Positions 1 through 8,906 of a DNA stretch of 64,000 nucleotides are shown here, piece by piece. The position numbers and the translations under genes are program-made. The notes under the pieces are model-generated. The model made no database searches, had not been told where the DNA came from, and was given only the letters and a program-made list of their open reading frames with translations. Numbering within the stretch: position 1 is the stretch's first letter; each line of letters starts with the position of its first letter. This DNA comes from Verrucomicrobiia bacterium (GTDB taxonomy: Bacteria; Verrucomicrobiota; Verrucomicrobiia; Verrucomicrobiales; Akkermansiaceae): positions 222,171-286,170 of the forward strand of contig JAUIGV010000003.1 in NCBI GenBank assembly GCA_030432565.1. The letters run 5' to 3'.

Positions 1-652
1 GCACCTCCTCGAAGTCCGGCGTGATGTCGACCACGTAGTTCACCGTGCGCATGTCTCCGAGGAGCTTCACAAAGCAGCGCTCGCCAAACTTTACGAATTC
101 CTTGGCCACCCGGACGTGGTTGAGATTGGGGTCATCGAGGTGGTCTCGAATGAAGACGTCGCCCGGCAGTCCCGCAATGTGTTCCTCGATGAGCGTGTTC
201 CCATTGACGAGGTAGTTGATGCGGTTGGGTGAAAGAATGTGCTCCAGTTCCAGGCCAAACAAGCGTGAGGCGTCGGCATTCTTCACGTAGTAGTAATCCG
301 AGTTTCCGTTGAAAAGGTTGGTGATGCGGATTCGGAAGGGCCGCGAATTCCCGAACTCCCCGAAGTCGATCCGGTCGACGGTCAGGTGTTCCGCAAGGCT
401 CAGATCGCCTCCGATTTTCAGCATCGCGTAGATCCGGGTGAGCTTCGGCCGCAGCTCCGCCATCACCTCGGGCGGATACATCACTTCCAGCCAGAGCGTT
501 TCCTCACCGGCCGGGTTTTCATAGGGAATCGATCCGGAGAAGCGCAAAAGCTCGTCGTAAACCAGCGGGACCTCCGAGAGCCGACCGTAGTGCGCGAGGT
601 AGTTTCGCAGCGAGTCCGAGATGGGGTAGAAGATCTTACGCCGCGAAATCAT
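1..652 (-). CDS. Hypothetical protein, cut by the window edge
   Basis: The frame is open from an ATG at 652 to the first base of the window, giving about 217 residues with no stop, so the 3' end is missing. A textbook AGGAGG lies 8 nt upstream of the ATG, and the gene starts 12 nt after the stop of the upstream gene, so the two are one operon. The protein starts MISRRKIFYPISDSLRNY and is soluble, acidic and without membrane segments. I do not recognise the family. It lies on the far side of the tRNA from the integrase and therefore most likely belongs to the chromosome. Confidence is good that it is a gene and low for any role. Confidence 0.75.
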   Translation of the reverse strand, partial: MISRRKIFYPISDSLRNYLAHYGRLSEVPLVYDELLRFSGSIPYENPAGEETLWLEVMYPPEVMAELRPKLTRIYAMLKIGGDLSLAEHLTVDRIDFGEFGNSRPFRIRITNLFNGNSDYYYVKNADASRLFGLELEHILSPNRINYLVNGNTLIEEHIAGLPGDVFIRDHLDDPNLNHVRVAKEFVKFGERCFVKLLGDMRTVNYVVDITPDFEEV

Positions 653-664
653 GCCCGCAGCCTC

Positions 665-1144
665 CTAGGCATCCTCGTTGTGATCAATCCAGAAAAGCGG
701 ATCGGTCCCGTCCTTTTGAAATTTCGCCCAATACCGCTTCTCAAAAGGAGCTGCTTTTTCGCGCTGCTCTTCCTCGCTGAGGGCGCCGTGCGCCGCGGGC
801 CCGATCTCCCGGATGAGATCGCGCTCGGCGAGCCGGATCATCAATTCCTCCCAGAAAACCGCGTTGCGGACCTCATTGAAGCACTTTTGGAAGTAGGCCT
901 TGTCCTGAAATTCCTCGGTCACGCGATTTTTCCCGCGTTCCATGTCATATTCCACAATCCCCGCCAGTCCGGTGCTTTTGGCCGCTTCCAGGACCTTGTT
1001 TTCGATGCTTTCGAAACGCTGATACCCGGCCTGCCCCTCGTCGTTGGGGTTCAAGTTGGCCATCTCGGTGGCCAGACTGACCATTTCCACCAGGGTCGCC
1101 AGTTCTTCGTCGCTAAAGCGCAGATGCATCGTCTGCGCAACCAA
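665..1144 (-). CDS. Hypothetical protein, first gene of a chromosomal pair
   Basis: A 159-residue, strongly acidic, helix-rich protein (starts MVAQTMHLRFSDEELATLVE). The start given is a TTG at 1144 without a clear ribosome site; an ATG at 1129 (MHLRFSDEEL) is an equally likely start. It has no signal peptide, membrane segment or catalytic motif that I recognise. It is followed after 12 nt by the next minus-strand gene, which has a strong ribosome site, so they are co-transcribed. The tRNA-Val gene lies 90 bp upstream on the other strand. The long plus-strand frame over the same bases (386-1162) is a shadow. Confidence 0.7.
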   Translation of the reverse strand: MVAQTMHLRFSDEELATLVEMVSLATEMANLNPNDEGQAGYQRFESIENKVLEAAKSTGLAGIVEYDMERGKNRVTEEFQDKAYFQKCFNEVRNAVFWEELMIRLAERDLIREIGPAAHGALSEEEQREKAAPFEKRYWAKFQKDGTDPLFWIDHNEDA

Positions 1145-1233
1145 TCACCGAAGCAGATCTGACACAAGCTCGCAAATCGCTTGCCCTCCCGCTCATTTTC
1201 CGCATACCTTCCTCCCGCACGCAAGTGGTCGAC

Positions 1234-1309
1234 GCGGGATTAGCTCAGTTGGTAGAGCGACTCGTTTACACCGAGTGGGTCGGCGGTTCGAGTCCGTCAT
1301 CCCGCACCA
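1234..1309 (+). tRNA. tRNA-Val (anticodon UAC)
   Basis: The acceptor arm GCGGGAT (1234-1240) pairs with ATCCCGC (1299-1305), and ACCA follows (1306-1309), so CCA is encoded. The D arm reads AGCTCAG..GAGC. The anticodon stem ACTCG/CGAGT closes the loop TTTACAC, which gives anticodon TAC for valine. The T arm contains GGTTCGAGTCC. The gene is intact. Its 3' end is followed 118 bp later by a tyrosine integrase read in the same direction, the usual arrangement when a tRNA 3' end serves as the attachment site of an integrative element. Confidence 0.95.
1286..1309 (+). other. Putative attL: 3' end of tRNA-Val
   Basis: The T arm plus acceptor strand of tRNA-Val is the typical core recognised by tRNA-targeting tyrosine integrases, and an integrase gene follows directly. 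No second copy of this segment was found later in the window, so attR would have to lie beyond 64000. The exact core cannot be defined from one copy. This is inference from position only. Confidence 0.5.
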
Positions 1310-1355
1310 TATAAATCAAGGGTTTTAGGGCTAGGGGCAGATCCTTGACGGGCCG

Positions 1356-1412
1356 ATTGCCACTAAAATCGCCATAAATTGACAGTATTTTCTTGGAATT
1401 ATTGCCAGTATT
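1356..1412 (+). repeat. Three 12-bp direct repeats upstream of the integrase
   Basis: ATTGCCACTAAA (1356-1367), ATTGACAGTATT (1378-1389) and ATTGCCAGTATT (1401-1412) lie 22 and 23 bp apart, about two helical turns each, between the tRNA and the integrase start. The last two differ at one base; the first is looser. Their place and phasing fit arm-type integrase or excisionase binding sites, or an operator of the integrase promoter. Confidence 0.5.
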
Positions 1413-1427
1413 CGGCACTTTTTCCCC

Positions 1428-2612
1428 ATGGGAAGGTTCGCTGACTTCTTGCCAAGGAAGGACAACACAACCGGGCGGTGGTGTATTTCCGTCCCTGGTC
1501 GCCTTTCTCCCACCGGAAAGCGGAAGCGGAAATACTTCAAAACGAAGGGCGAGGCCGAGTCTTATGGAGCGGATCTGATCAAGTTGGAGAAGGAAAATGC
1601 CCAGCTGATCAAGAAGCTGGACGTCAAGCTGATCGAGAGTGCGGTCCACTTCAACGAGGTTTTTCAGCTCTATGGCTTCAAGGGCTTTCCGGAAGCATGT
1701 GAAGCCTTCTTGAAGCGACTGGAAAAGGAGTCGAAATCCGTGAGTTTTGGGGAGTTGCTGGAGGCCTTCGAAAAGGAGAACCAGGCCAACTGGGGAGATC
1801 GGCACCTTCAGGTTTGGAAGACGGTCAAATCGCTGGTTGAAAACCATCTTGAATCACCCCTGTCTCTTTTGGACAAGACCTTCTGGAGCAAATGGATGGA
1901 GGAACACCGGGTCTCCCGGGAGTGGTCTGATCGAAGCTATAACGATTTCTTGAGCAGGTTTTCGACGATCTGGAAATTCGCGTTGGACAATGAGCTGGTC
2001 CAGAAGAACCCCATCGAGACCATTCCCAGGAGACGCTTAAAAACAAAACCGGTTGCGATCCTTTCGACTTCCCAGGTCGAGCAAATCCTCTTGACCGCCT
2101 GGAACCATGATCGCGAGATGACCCCCTATTTTACCATTGGTATCTTTGCGGGCCTTCGTCCGAATTCGGAACTTGAGAGTCTCGATTGGAGCGATGTGAA
2201 TTTCGAGGAATCCTGGATCCGGGTTGATTTTGGCAACAAGACGGACACGAAGAGATTTGTTCCGATGGAAGCAAATCTGAAACGCTGGCTTGAACCTTGG
2301 TCGGAAGCGGAAGGCTTGGTCACCCCTTCGAATTACGTGAAAAGGCGGCGTTACATCGTCCGGGGGAAATACCAATCGCCACCCGGATCTTCTGAGGCAA
2401 AATGGTCCGAGATTGCCTCCTGGTCTCAGCGCGATGTCATGCGCCATTCCTATGGCAGCTACTTGGACGGTCTGTATCGAGATCGAAATCTCGTGAAGGA
2501 AGCCATGGGCCACACCAATTTCAGAACCTACGATCAGCACTATCGGCGCGCGGTTTCTCCGGAGGAAGCGGCGGCTTTTTGGGGAATTGTGCCGCCCGGA
2601 GATGAGGGCTGA
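1428..2612 (+). CDS. int: Tyrosine recombinase (ICE integrase)
   Basis: A 394-residue site-specific recombinase that would integrate and excise the element at tRNA-Val. The N-terminal part (MGRFADFLPRKDNTTG) is a basic arm-binding region, followed by a SAM-like core-binding domain around residues 105-190. In the catalytic domain the first Arg is in GIFAGLRPNSELESLDW, the Lys in GNKTDTKRFVPM, the second Arg in RDVMRHSYGSYLDG, the His in EAMGHTNFRT, and the nucleophile is probably the Tyr of QHYRR. All expected residues are present and the length is normal. The ATG at 1428 has no evident ribosome site. The downstream neighbour on the minus strand is a small HTH-like protein that may act as directionality factor. 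Confidence 0.92.
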   Translation: MGRFADFLPRKDNTTGRWCISVPGRLSPTGKRKRKYFKTKGEAESYGADLIKLEKENAQLIKKLDVKLIESAVHFNEVFQLYGFKGFPEACEAFLKRLEKESKSVSFGELLEAFEKENQANWGDRHLQVWKTVKSLVENHLESPLSLLDKTFWSKWMEEHRVSREWSDRSYNDFLSRFSTIWKFALDNELVQKNPIETIPRRRLKTKPVAILSTSQVEQILLTAWNHDREMTPYFTIGIFAGLRPNSELESLDWSDVNFEESWIRVDFGNKTDTKRFVPMEANLKRWLEPWSEAEGLVTPSNYVKRRRYIVRGKYQSPPGSSEAKWSEIASWSQRDVMRHSYGSYLDGLYRDRNLVKEAMGHTNFRTYDQHYRRAVSPEEAAAFWGIVPPGDEG

Positions 2613-2689
2613 AGCAGCCCTTGACCTCAGTAGGACCTTCACCCAACAAGGAATGGACCCTCGGGGGATTCCCCGAATCGACTGCAGCT

Positions 2690-2983
2690 TTACCCTTCAA
2701 GCCGTTGGAGGACTTCAAGGAGGATGACTTTGCGGATGACGTATTTTTTCCCGAGTTTGAAGACCTTGCCGCCAGCCGCAGTGAGCTTTCGGCGCATCAC
2801 GTTCACGCTTGTGCTGAACCGTTCGGCCAGATCGCTGACCTCAACCACTTCCAGGCGGGAGTCAATCGACTGGTCCGTGGTGATGTTCTCGATTTGCCGC
2901 CTCAATGAATCGACGTCGGTGGCCAGCACCGAGATTTTTTCCATCGGCGATGCCTTTTCAATACGCTCTGTGGTTGATCTCAT
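2690..2983 (-). CDS. Small HTH-like protein, possible excisionase or regulator
   Basis: About 97 residues from ATG 2983 (MRSTTERIEKASPMEK); an ATG at 2944 (MEKISVLATD) is the alternative, and neither has a strong ribosome site. The N-terminal half is a short coiled-coil stretch and the C-terminal half (VVEVSDLAERFSTSVNVMRR, then basic residues) reads like a winged or MerR/excisionase-type helix-turn-helix. It lies convergent to the integrase and divergent from the CHAT gene, whose promoter would lie between 2984 and 3201. An excisionase, or a regulator of the CHAT gene, are both possible. I cannot name a family. Confidence 0.6.
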   Translation of the reverse strand: MRSTTERIEKASPMEKISVLATDVDSLRRQIENITTDQSIDSRLEVVEVSDLAERFSTSVNVMRRKLTAAGGKVFKLGKKYVIRKVILLEVLQRLEG

Positions 2984-3201
2984 TGCAATGGGTTCCCAGC
3001 GATGGAAGCGGAGAATCGGGCTCGATGGAGCCAACTTTTCGTGAAGTTGGATTCAAATGCCTCCCGATGCAGTCGGCTTGGCCTACTTTGACGCCAGGGT
3101 TCGAGGACTCGGCATAGGCTCGCGAGAGGCGTCCTGACTCAATATTGCAAGCAGGGCATTTGAGCTTTCGTTCAACTGACCGCCGGATTATCTTCCTCCC
3201 G

Positions 3202-6132
3202 ATGAGCGTGAATCCGGTCGTCGAATTGATTGCGCGACTCACCGAAGAAAAGAAGGGCAACCTGGGGGAGGCTGTTGAGCAAGAACTGAAGAGGCTGATC
3301 GAGTGGGAAAAGGAATCAGGGACCGGTCTCGATTTGATCCAGTCAGCTGGAGCAATCGAGGGGAGAGAGCGCGCAAGTCAAAAAGCATTTCTCCTCAATT
3401 TCAGGGGAAACGCCCGTTTTGCCCGATACGATATCGATGGAAGCCATACAACCTTGGTATCTGCCCTGGACGATCATCGGAAGGCTGTCGCTTTGGCCAA
3501 GGAATTCGGCTTGGGTTTCGAACTGGAAGACTTCCAGCGGAGCTTGGCCAAGACATTGGTCCGGGCTGAGGAGCAATGCGGAGATGTTGATCTGCTTCGA
3601 GAAGCTCTGGCCCTTCTTGAAGCGGCCTTAAGAACAGACGATCCAGAGCGGTGGCTCACCTCGGACTATGACCTTGTCAACGCGCTGTGTGTGGCCAATT
3701 TGCGTCTCGGTTGTGCAACGGGAGATCGCTCTCTTATCGAAAAAGCACTCAGTAACCTGCAAGCCTATTTGAAAAACGACGGCTTGAGTAAGGAGGGGAA
3801 ACTGCAAACATTCTCCAATACCATTGCGGCGCTCGCAGAGCGTGCTCAGAAGTATCGCGATATCAGACTCTATCAGCAGACCATTGAGGTCTTGGCAAGG
3901 ATGGTCGAAGCCACCGATCAAAACCGATCGTTCTTTCTCCAATATCTGGCGTCGCTCAAGACCGAATTAAGCTATCTGAATGGAGATCTCGGTCTTGTGC
4001 ATCAGGCCATTTCGGACTTTGAGAAATCCTTGGGACACTTGGGTTCGAGATCCGGGTTACGGGTGACCGTGCTCCACCAATTGGCCCACGCTCACTTCCT
4101 CTTGGGAAAGTGCACTGCTTCCATCGAGCAGCTTCAGAAGGCGATCAACCGCAATGAAGAGGCGGAACAATTGATTGCCGCCGCCAGTAGCAAGCAAGAT
4201 CGCCGAATGGCCCAATTGATTGGGGACCGGGCATCCTACTATGATGCCATTGGCTTGCTCGCTTCCCGGGAAGATTATCTCGAGGCTGGAAAGGAATTTC
4301 ACAAGAGAGCCCTCGTCCTGGTGGATGCAAAGGCCTCACCATGGCTTCGCAGTAAGCTTGCCTCCGGCTACTTCTACCACTGCTATGTCCGGGGCCACTG
4401 GGAAGAGGCCATCGGTGCCTTCGCCGAGGTCGAAGAGGCCTGGGGGCTCGTCACCATCGACACAACGCTTTCCTCAGAGATTCATGACCAGCGAGCCGTC
4501 GAACTTGCGCCTCACTATGCTCGGGCCGCTCTTTGTCGTCTTGCGACAGGGGCAGTCTCATTGGCTTCGAGCGTGATTGACCGGGGAAGAGCTCAGCAAT
4601 TGACGGCGGCCAGCCGAGTGAACCCGGCAAGCCTGGGAACCCAGGGCACCGAACCGGATCCGGGGATTTCTCAGGCCGTGGCTGAGTTGACCTTGGCCCA
4701 GAATAAGGGCGATGACGACGCTTGCCGCCAGGCTTGGAGACGGTATCGAAATACGCTCCACCAGTTGGGTGGTCATCTGAATGTGTTGACCAGGTCTCCG
4801 GAAGAGTTGCTGGAGGCCGCCCCGCTGGATGGCGTTTTTATTCAGATTTTTGGTGCCGATGGTTGGCTCAAAGCGATTGTGGTGGATCGTTCCAAGCCGT
4901 CCTTTTCTGAGATGAGCTTCCCCAATTCCGCTGCGGCAACAATCTCGAAGGTTCTTCGAGGTGACCCTGACGGAGATCGGCTTGCATGGCGGGATGCCTA
5001 TCATCAGTTCAGAAGTGGCTCTGAAATCGACGATGCTGCGGTGGAAGAGGATCTCTTTGAGAGTTGGGATGAAACGATCACTCACTGTCTCGAATTGATC
5101 GGATCTGTGCTCATGGAGCCCATTCACCGATTCCTGCGGGAGAAAGGCTACCTTTCCAGGACCGCGGTCATTCTATCACCACCAGGCGAATTGACCAGCC
5201 TGCCTCTCAATTCAATGGTTCTTGAAGACGGAACCCTGTTTTCCAGTCACTGGAATCTGAGTGTTGTTCCAAATTCAGCCATGTTGGGTCCCACCGGTCA
5301 CCCTGACGCCATAAGCTCACCCTACCAAATACTCATCGTCTCCGAGCCTTTCAGTGAGGTCTCTGAAGGTCAGGAGCAGGGTTTCCTTGGTTTCGCTGCA
5401 GCCGAGATTGACCGCGTTGCTTCCCATGTAGACACCGGTCTCCGGCGCACCATTGATGAGAAGTCATTGAATCTCGCCGGAGTGCTGGAGGCTCTGGAGG
5501 ATTGCTCGATTGTTCATTTCGCCTGCCATGGAGCGCAGAACCTGGATAAACCTGATCTCTCCGGACTCTTGCTCCCTGGTGATGACCTTCTCACCCTGGC
5601 CCGGTTGCGGGCCACGCCCCAACATGGAGTCACAAAGAGGCTTGCCGTCCTCTCATGCTGTGAAACCGGCATCGCGGGACAAACGGTTCCGGCTGATGAG
5701 TTTGTCGGGCTTCTTCCGACGCTCCTCCAGGCAGGTTTCCAGGGGGCGATTGGCACCATTTGGCCTGTCTACGATGATGCCGCGATGTGTTTGATGGATT
5801 GTTTCTACCGCCTTTTCCTTGGGAATGATGGCACCGAAAAATGTTCCCCTGCCGAGGCCCTCGCGAGGGCCCAACAGTGGCTGAGAAACGTTTCGCTTGG
5901 TGAGTTGGTAGACGATGGCCTTTTCACCCGCAAACAAGCCTTGAATCTGGCAGACTCACGGTTTGCCGGGGTGAGACTCCGCATTCAACCCGCTGGAGGA
6001 GTTTTAACAGAACCTCAGAACCTTCGGGACGCCGGCGAGGAGCATGGTGCGACCCTCACTTCCGAGCAGTTGAAGCTCCGGCCTTTCTCCTCTCCGGTAG
6101 ATTGGGCAGCTTTCATCCTCGTCGGGACGTGA
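3202..6132 (+). CDS. TPR-CHAT caspase-like protein
   Basis: A 976-residue protein starting at ATG 3202 (MSVNPVVELIARLTEEKK); an in-frame upstream start at 3145 is less likely. Residues 1 to about 480 are helical repeats of TPR type. The C-terminal third is a CHAT domain, a caspase-fold peptidase: the catalytic His lies in VHFACHG (about 771-777) and the catalytic Cys in LSCCETG (about 817-823), followed by the family motif with ADEF..L...LLQAGFQGAIGTIW. Both catalytic residues are intact, so it should be an active protease. TPR-CHAT proteins act in anti-phage cell-death pathways, sometimes as effectors of CRISPR-linked or sensor-linked systems; no such partner is evident here apart from the HTH-like gene upstream. 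The last 110 bp recur as a fragment at 9246-9356. Confidence 0.88.
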   Translation: MSVNPVVELIARLTEEKKGNLGEAVEQELKRLIEWEKESGTGLDLIQSAGAIEGRERASQKAFLLNFRGNARFARYDIDGSHTTLVSALDDHRKAVALAKEFGLGFELEDFQRSLAKTLVRAEEQCGDVDLLREALALLEAALRTDDPERWLTSDYDLVNALCVANLRLGCATGDRSLIEKALSNLQAYLKNDGLSKEGKLQTFSNTIAALAERAQKYRDIRLYQQTIEVLARMVEATDQNRSFFLQYLASLKTELSYLNGDLGLVHQAISDFEKSLGHLGSRSGLRVTVLHQLAHAHFLLGKCTASIEQLQKAINRNEEAEQLIAAASSKQDRRMAQLIGDRASYYDAIGLLASREDYLEAGKEFHKRALVLVDAKASPWLRSKLASGYFYHCYVRGHWEEAIGAFAEVEEAWGLVTIDTTLSSEIHDQRAVELAPHYARAALCRLATGAVSLASSVIDRGRAQQLTAASRVNPASLGTQGTEPDPGISQAVAELTLAQNKGDDDACRQAWRRYRNTLHQLGGHLNVLTRSPEELLEAAPLDGVFIQIFGADGWLKAIVVDRSKPSFSEMSFPNSAAATISKVLRGDPDGDRLAWRDAYHQFRSGSEIDDAAVEEDLFESWDETITHCLELIGSVLMEPIHRFLREKGYLSRTAVILSPPGELTSLPLNSMVLEDGTLFSSHWNLSVVPNSAMLGPTGHPDAISSPYQILIVSEPFSEVSEGQEQGFLGFAAAEIDRVASHVDTGLRRTIDEKSLNLAGVLEALEDCSIVHFACHGAQNLDKPDLSGLLLPGDDLLTLARLRATPQHGVTKRLAVLSCCETGIAGQTVPADEFVGLLPTLLQAGFQGAIGTIWPVYDDAAMCLMDCFYRLFLGNDGTEKCSPAEALARAQQWLRNVSLGELVDDGLFTRKQALNLADSRFAGVRLRIQPAGGVLTEPQNLRDAGEEHGATLTSEQLKLRPFSSPVDWAAFILVGT

Positions 6133-6371
6133 CAGAGGGCGGCTGGAAGAGGTCCGCTGCAGGGTCATGAAAAATAGGCAAGCCACATCACCACCTGAAA
6201 AATCCCGATCCCCCAAAAATTGATGAAGATTTTCTTGGCCTCGTGCCTCAACTCCGGAAGCCTGTTGACATTGAATCTGGAAAGACTATCGAAGGGAACC
6301 GATACTCTCGCTCTTAGTTGACCATAAACTGGAAAAGTGGCAAGCCCCTTCTCGAATCAGCTGGAGCTCGG

Positions 6372-6399
6372 TTGAAAATCGGATAGTATCTACTATATT
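6372..6399 (+). promoter_or_regulatory. Likely sigma-70 promoter of the SEC-C gene
   Basis: TTGAAA (6372-6377) and TATATT (6394-6399) are separated by 16 bp in an AT-rich stretch. The transcript would start near 6406, giving almost no leader before the GTG start at 6410, unless translation starts later. Confidence 0.45.
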
Positions 6400-6409
6400 T
6401 TTCAGGGTA

Positions 6410-8857
6410 GTGAAAAAGAAAAAAATTAAAGCGGACGATCAGTTTGTTGCAGGTAATGTTCAGTTTGCACGCTTTGGCAGATTCGTTCGAATGAAAAATG
6501 TTGGTGATCAGGCAAGCAACGAGAAATGGAAAAGAGATCTTGTGCGGAGGCTCCCTAGAATTGAACAAAAAGTTACTGGCCATTTTTCGAAAGCAATCAA
6601 AATAATCGAAGGTCATTCCCCCTTAGCGCTTCTACATAGAGCATACTGGGAAATGGTCGGGCAAAATACAGTTGAGCCCGATAAATCTTCGGACGAAGAA
6701 GCTTCCATTCTGTCAATTCAACTCCTTGAGTTTATCCAGAATGTGGTTGCTGCATCCAAAGAGATCGCTCCCGAGCCTCCAGAATTAGATGATGAATCTT
6801 GGAGGGAGCTGACAGAGAATTTTGAGTCTGGATTAAACGCTCTTATCCGGGAATTTCAGTTAGCAGATTTAATAAGTAGGACCGATTCTCTAAATGAAGG
6901 CGAAGCCGGGAGAGAGCATTTTCGATCTCAGGCCATGGTGCATTGGACAATGGTTAAGGGAGAGAGATATAGCTACCATGAGAAGCAGAATCTTGAAGAC
7001 CTCCTATTAGGCCAAGATGACGTGCTCAATGATGCGCTTGGTGTTACCTCTCGGACACTTGTTGATGGTGTTTGGAGCATTCACCAGGCGTTAACAGAAG
7101 GAGTGTTTCAAGCGTGTCAGGAGCTTAAGGACATTGAAGAAATGTGTGCTCCACTTCTTCAAGAGAAAATCGAGCAGTTAAATGAGGAGATCTCCACGGA
7201 AGATTGTATGCAAAACATGTTTCTGGAAGTGGTCGAAGAGCAAGGTCTTACAAAGAGGCATGAGAAAGCGGTTTCTGAATTTATCGGAGTAGGCCTCTTC
7301 GACGTTCAGCAGATTTCAGAGATTCCGAAATCTGTTCTTTTCAAGATGTCGTGGGAACTAGGTGAAGAGGTTCATTTTCTAGCTCAGGGGAAGAAGCGGG
7401 GGTGGCCATCCAAGACTACTCCTATTTCAATTCGACCTTTCCTTAAGATTGAGGATCGGGTCTACTGTTTCAGTGTTCATGGTCTCTTTGATCATGTTTA
7501 TCGCGCCATCCAGCGATTAGTTTCTGGAGCGGGTTCTGAGTTTGGAGAGAGGTGGCGAGTCAATCAGGAACAGATCACTGAGGGTTTGCCCGTAAAGTAT
7601 TTTGAGAAACTTTTGCCGGGTTGCACTGTTCATACAAATGTTTACTACCGTTGGTATCCCAAGGTCGGGCACGAAAAGAGAGAGTGGTGTGAGTTGGATT
7701 CCATCGTCGCTTTCGGCGATCACCTTTTCCTCGTAGAAGTGAAGGCGAGGGCTTTTAGCCCCCGATCTCCAGATGATGATTTTGGGTCATATCTCAACTC
7801 TATCGAGCGCCTAGCTCTAGAACCAGCTCGGCAGGGGAACCGTTTCTACGATTATCTGAAGAGTTCTGAAAGTGTGGAGCTTTATGACAAAGCTCAAAAA
7901 GGAATTGGGAGGATCAAGAGCGGAGACTATCGTCATGTCACGGTTTGCGCAGTTTCCATTGATCCATTTACCGAAATCACGGCGAGTCTCAGGAAGCTTT
8001 CGAAGTTTGGCCTCGGTGATGGCAGTAGTTTGCCGGTTTGGGCCATTTCGTTAGATGATCTGCGGGTCTGCTCTGATGTCTTTCAAAATCCTTTAGTATT
8101 CTTGCATTTCATTGAGAAACGGATGGCCGCCGCTCGTAGCGAGCACATGGAGCTGGATGATGAGCTGGATCACGTGGGACTCTACTTCAAGGTGAATGAC
8201 TATGCACTTCATCATGAAGAGTTGAGAGAAAGCCTCGATTCTGAGGTGCAATTTACAGGGTATCGGAAAGATATCGACGAATATTTTAATGCGCTGCATC
8301 TGGGCGAGGCACAGCCATCTCCATTCGAGCAGAAGCTCCCTCTGATTCTTCGGCAGGTCCTCGATTTCTGCCTTGAGAAGGCAAATGAAAAGTATGTTAG
8401 CCTGACGAGCTTTCTTCTTGATGGGGCTGAAGAGTTTCGGGTTCAGATTTCTGATGGTGTAGAAGTCGCCCTGACACGTCAGGAGCAACGTCGGAAGATT
8501 CAATTATTGGCAACCACTGGTAGCGTTAGGCTTTCAATTGCCTGCTGGCAGCCGTGGCTCTTTCCTCCAGATCCTGATTTTCTGGCGGACCATGCCAAGG
8601 CTGAGATGATTTTGCATAAGGAGAAGGACCGGCATATTTTGGGAATCCACTTCGACCAAGATCGGCGAATTGTTGATTTGGATTGGAGCAGTGTGTTCTC
8701 TGATGAGATCGGGCAAGAGTCTTTGCCGAAATATCAGAGCTTGGCAGCGGCGATGCGAAGCAGGCGATTATTGGCTACGCAAGGTTCTCAGCAAGTTGGG
8801 AGAAACTCACCATGTCCATGCGGTAGTGGAATGAAATTCAAAAAATGCTGCCTCTAG
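6410..8857 (+). CDS. SEC-C motif protein with nuclease-like domain
   Basis: An 815-residue protein. The last 16 residues (VGRNSPCPCGSGMKFKKCC) form a clear SEC-C zinc-binding motif. Around residues 425-445, CELDSIVAF followed by LFLVEVKAR resembles the D..(E/D)xK core of PD-(D/E)xK or NERD-type nucleases. The N-terminal 350 residues are acidic and helical and I do not recognise them. GTG at 6410 is the first start; an ATG at 6491 is the next in-frame option. Base composition is clearly more AT-rich than the CHAT gene before it, suggesting separate acquisition. Standing alone between a CHAT protease and a restriction-like operon, it is likely a single-gene defence or quality-control factor; the role is not established. 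Confidence 0.8.
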   Translation: MKKKKIKADDQFVAGNVQFARFGRFVRMKNVGDQASNEKWKRDLVRRLPRIEQKVTGHFSKAIKIIEGHSPLALLHRAYWEMVGQNTVEPDKSSDEEASILSIQLLEFIQNVVAASKEIAPEPPELDDESWRELTENFESGLNALIREFQLADLISRTDSLNEGEAGREHFRSQAMVHWTMVKGERYSYHEKQNLEDLLLGQDDVLNDALGVTSRTLVDGVWSIHQALTEGVFQACQELKDIEEMCAPLLQEKIEQLNEEISTEDCMQNMFLEVVEEQGLTKRHEKAVSEFIGVGLFDVQQISEIPKSVLFKMSWELGEEVHFLAQGKKRGWPSKTTPISIRPFLKIEDRVYCFSVHGLFDHVYRAIQRLVSGAGSEFGERWRVNQEQITEGLPVKYFEKLLPGCTVHTNVYYRWYPKVGHEKREWCELDSIVAFGDHLFLVEVKARAFSPRSPDDDFGSYLNSIERLALEPARQGNRFYDYLKSSESVELYDKAQKGIGRIKSGDYRHVTVCAVSIDPFTEITASLRKLSKFGLGDGSSLPVWAISLDDLRVCSDVFQNPLVFLHFIEKRMAAARSEHMELDDELDHVGLYFKVNDYALHHEELRESLDSEVQFTGYRKDIDEYFNALHLGEAQPSPFEQKLPLILRQVLDFCLEKANEKYVSLTSFLLDGAEEFRVQISDGVEVALTRQEQRRKIQLLATTGSVRLSIACWQPWLFPPDPDFLADHAKAEMILHKEKDRHILGIHFDQDRRIVDLDWSSVFSDEIGQESLPKYQSLAAAMRSRRLLATQGSQQVGRNSPCPCGSGMKFKKCCL

Positions 8858-8906
8858 CAGCCTGTTGATAAACCTGCGTGAATTGTGCTCTTCTCAACCT
8901 CGTCAT

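Noticed and set aside
386..1162. Long plus-strand frame of 258 codons
   Set aside because: It lies antisense to the two coupled minus-strand genes, has no ribosome site and reads as Arg/Leu-rich shadow sequence.
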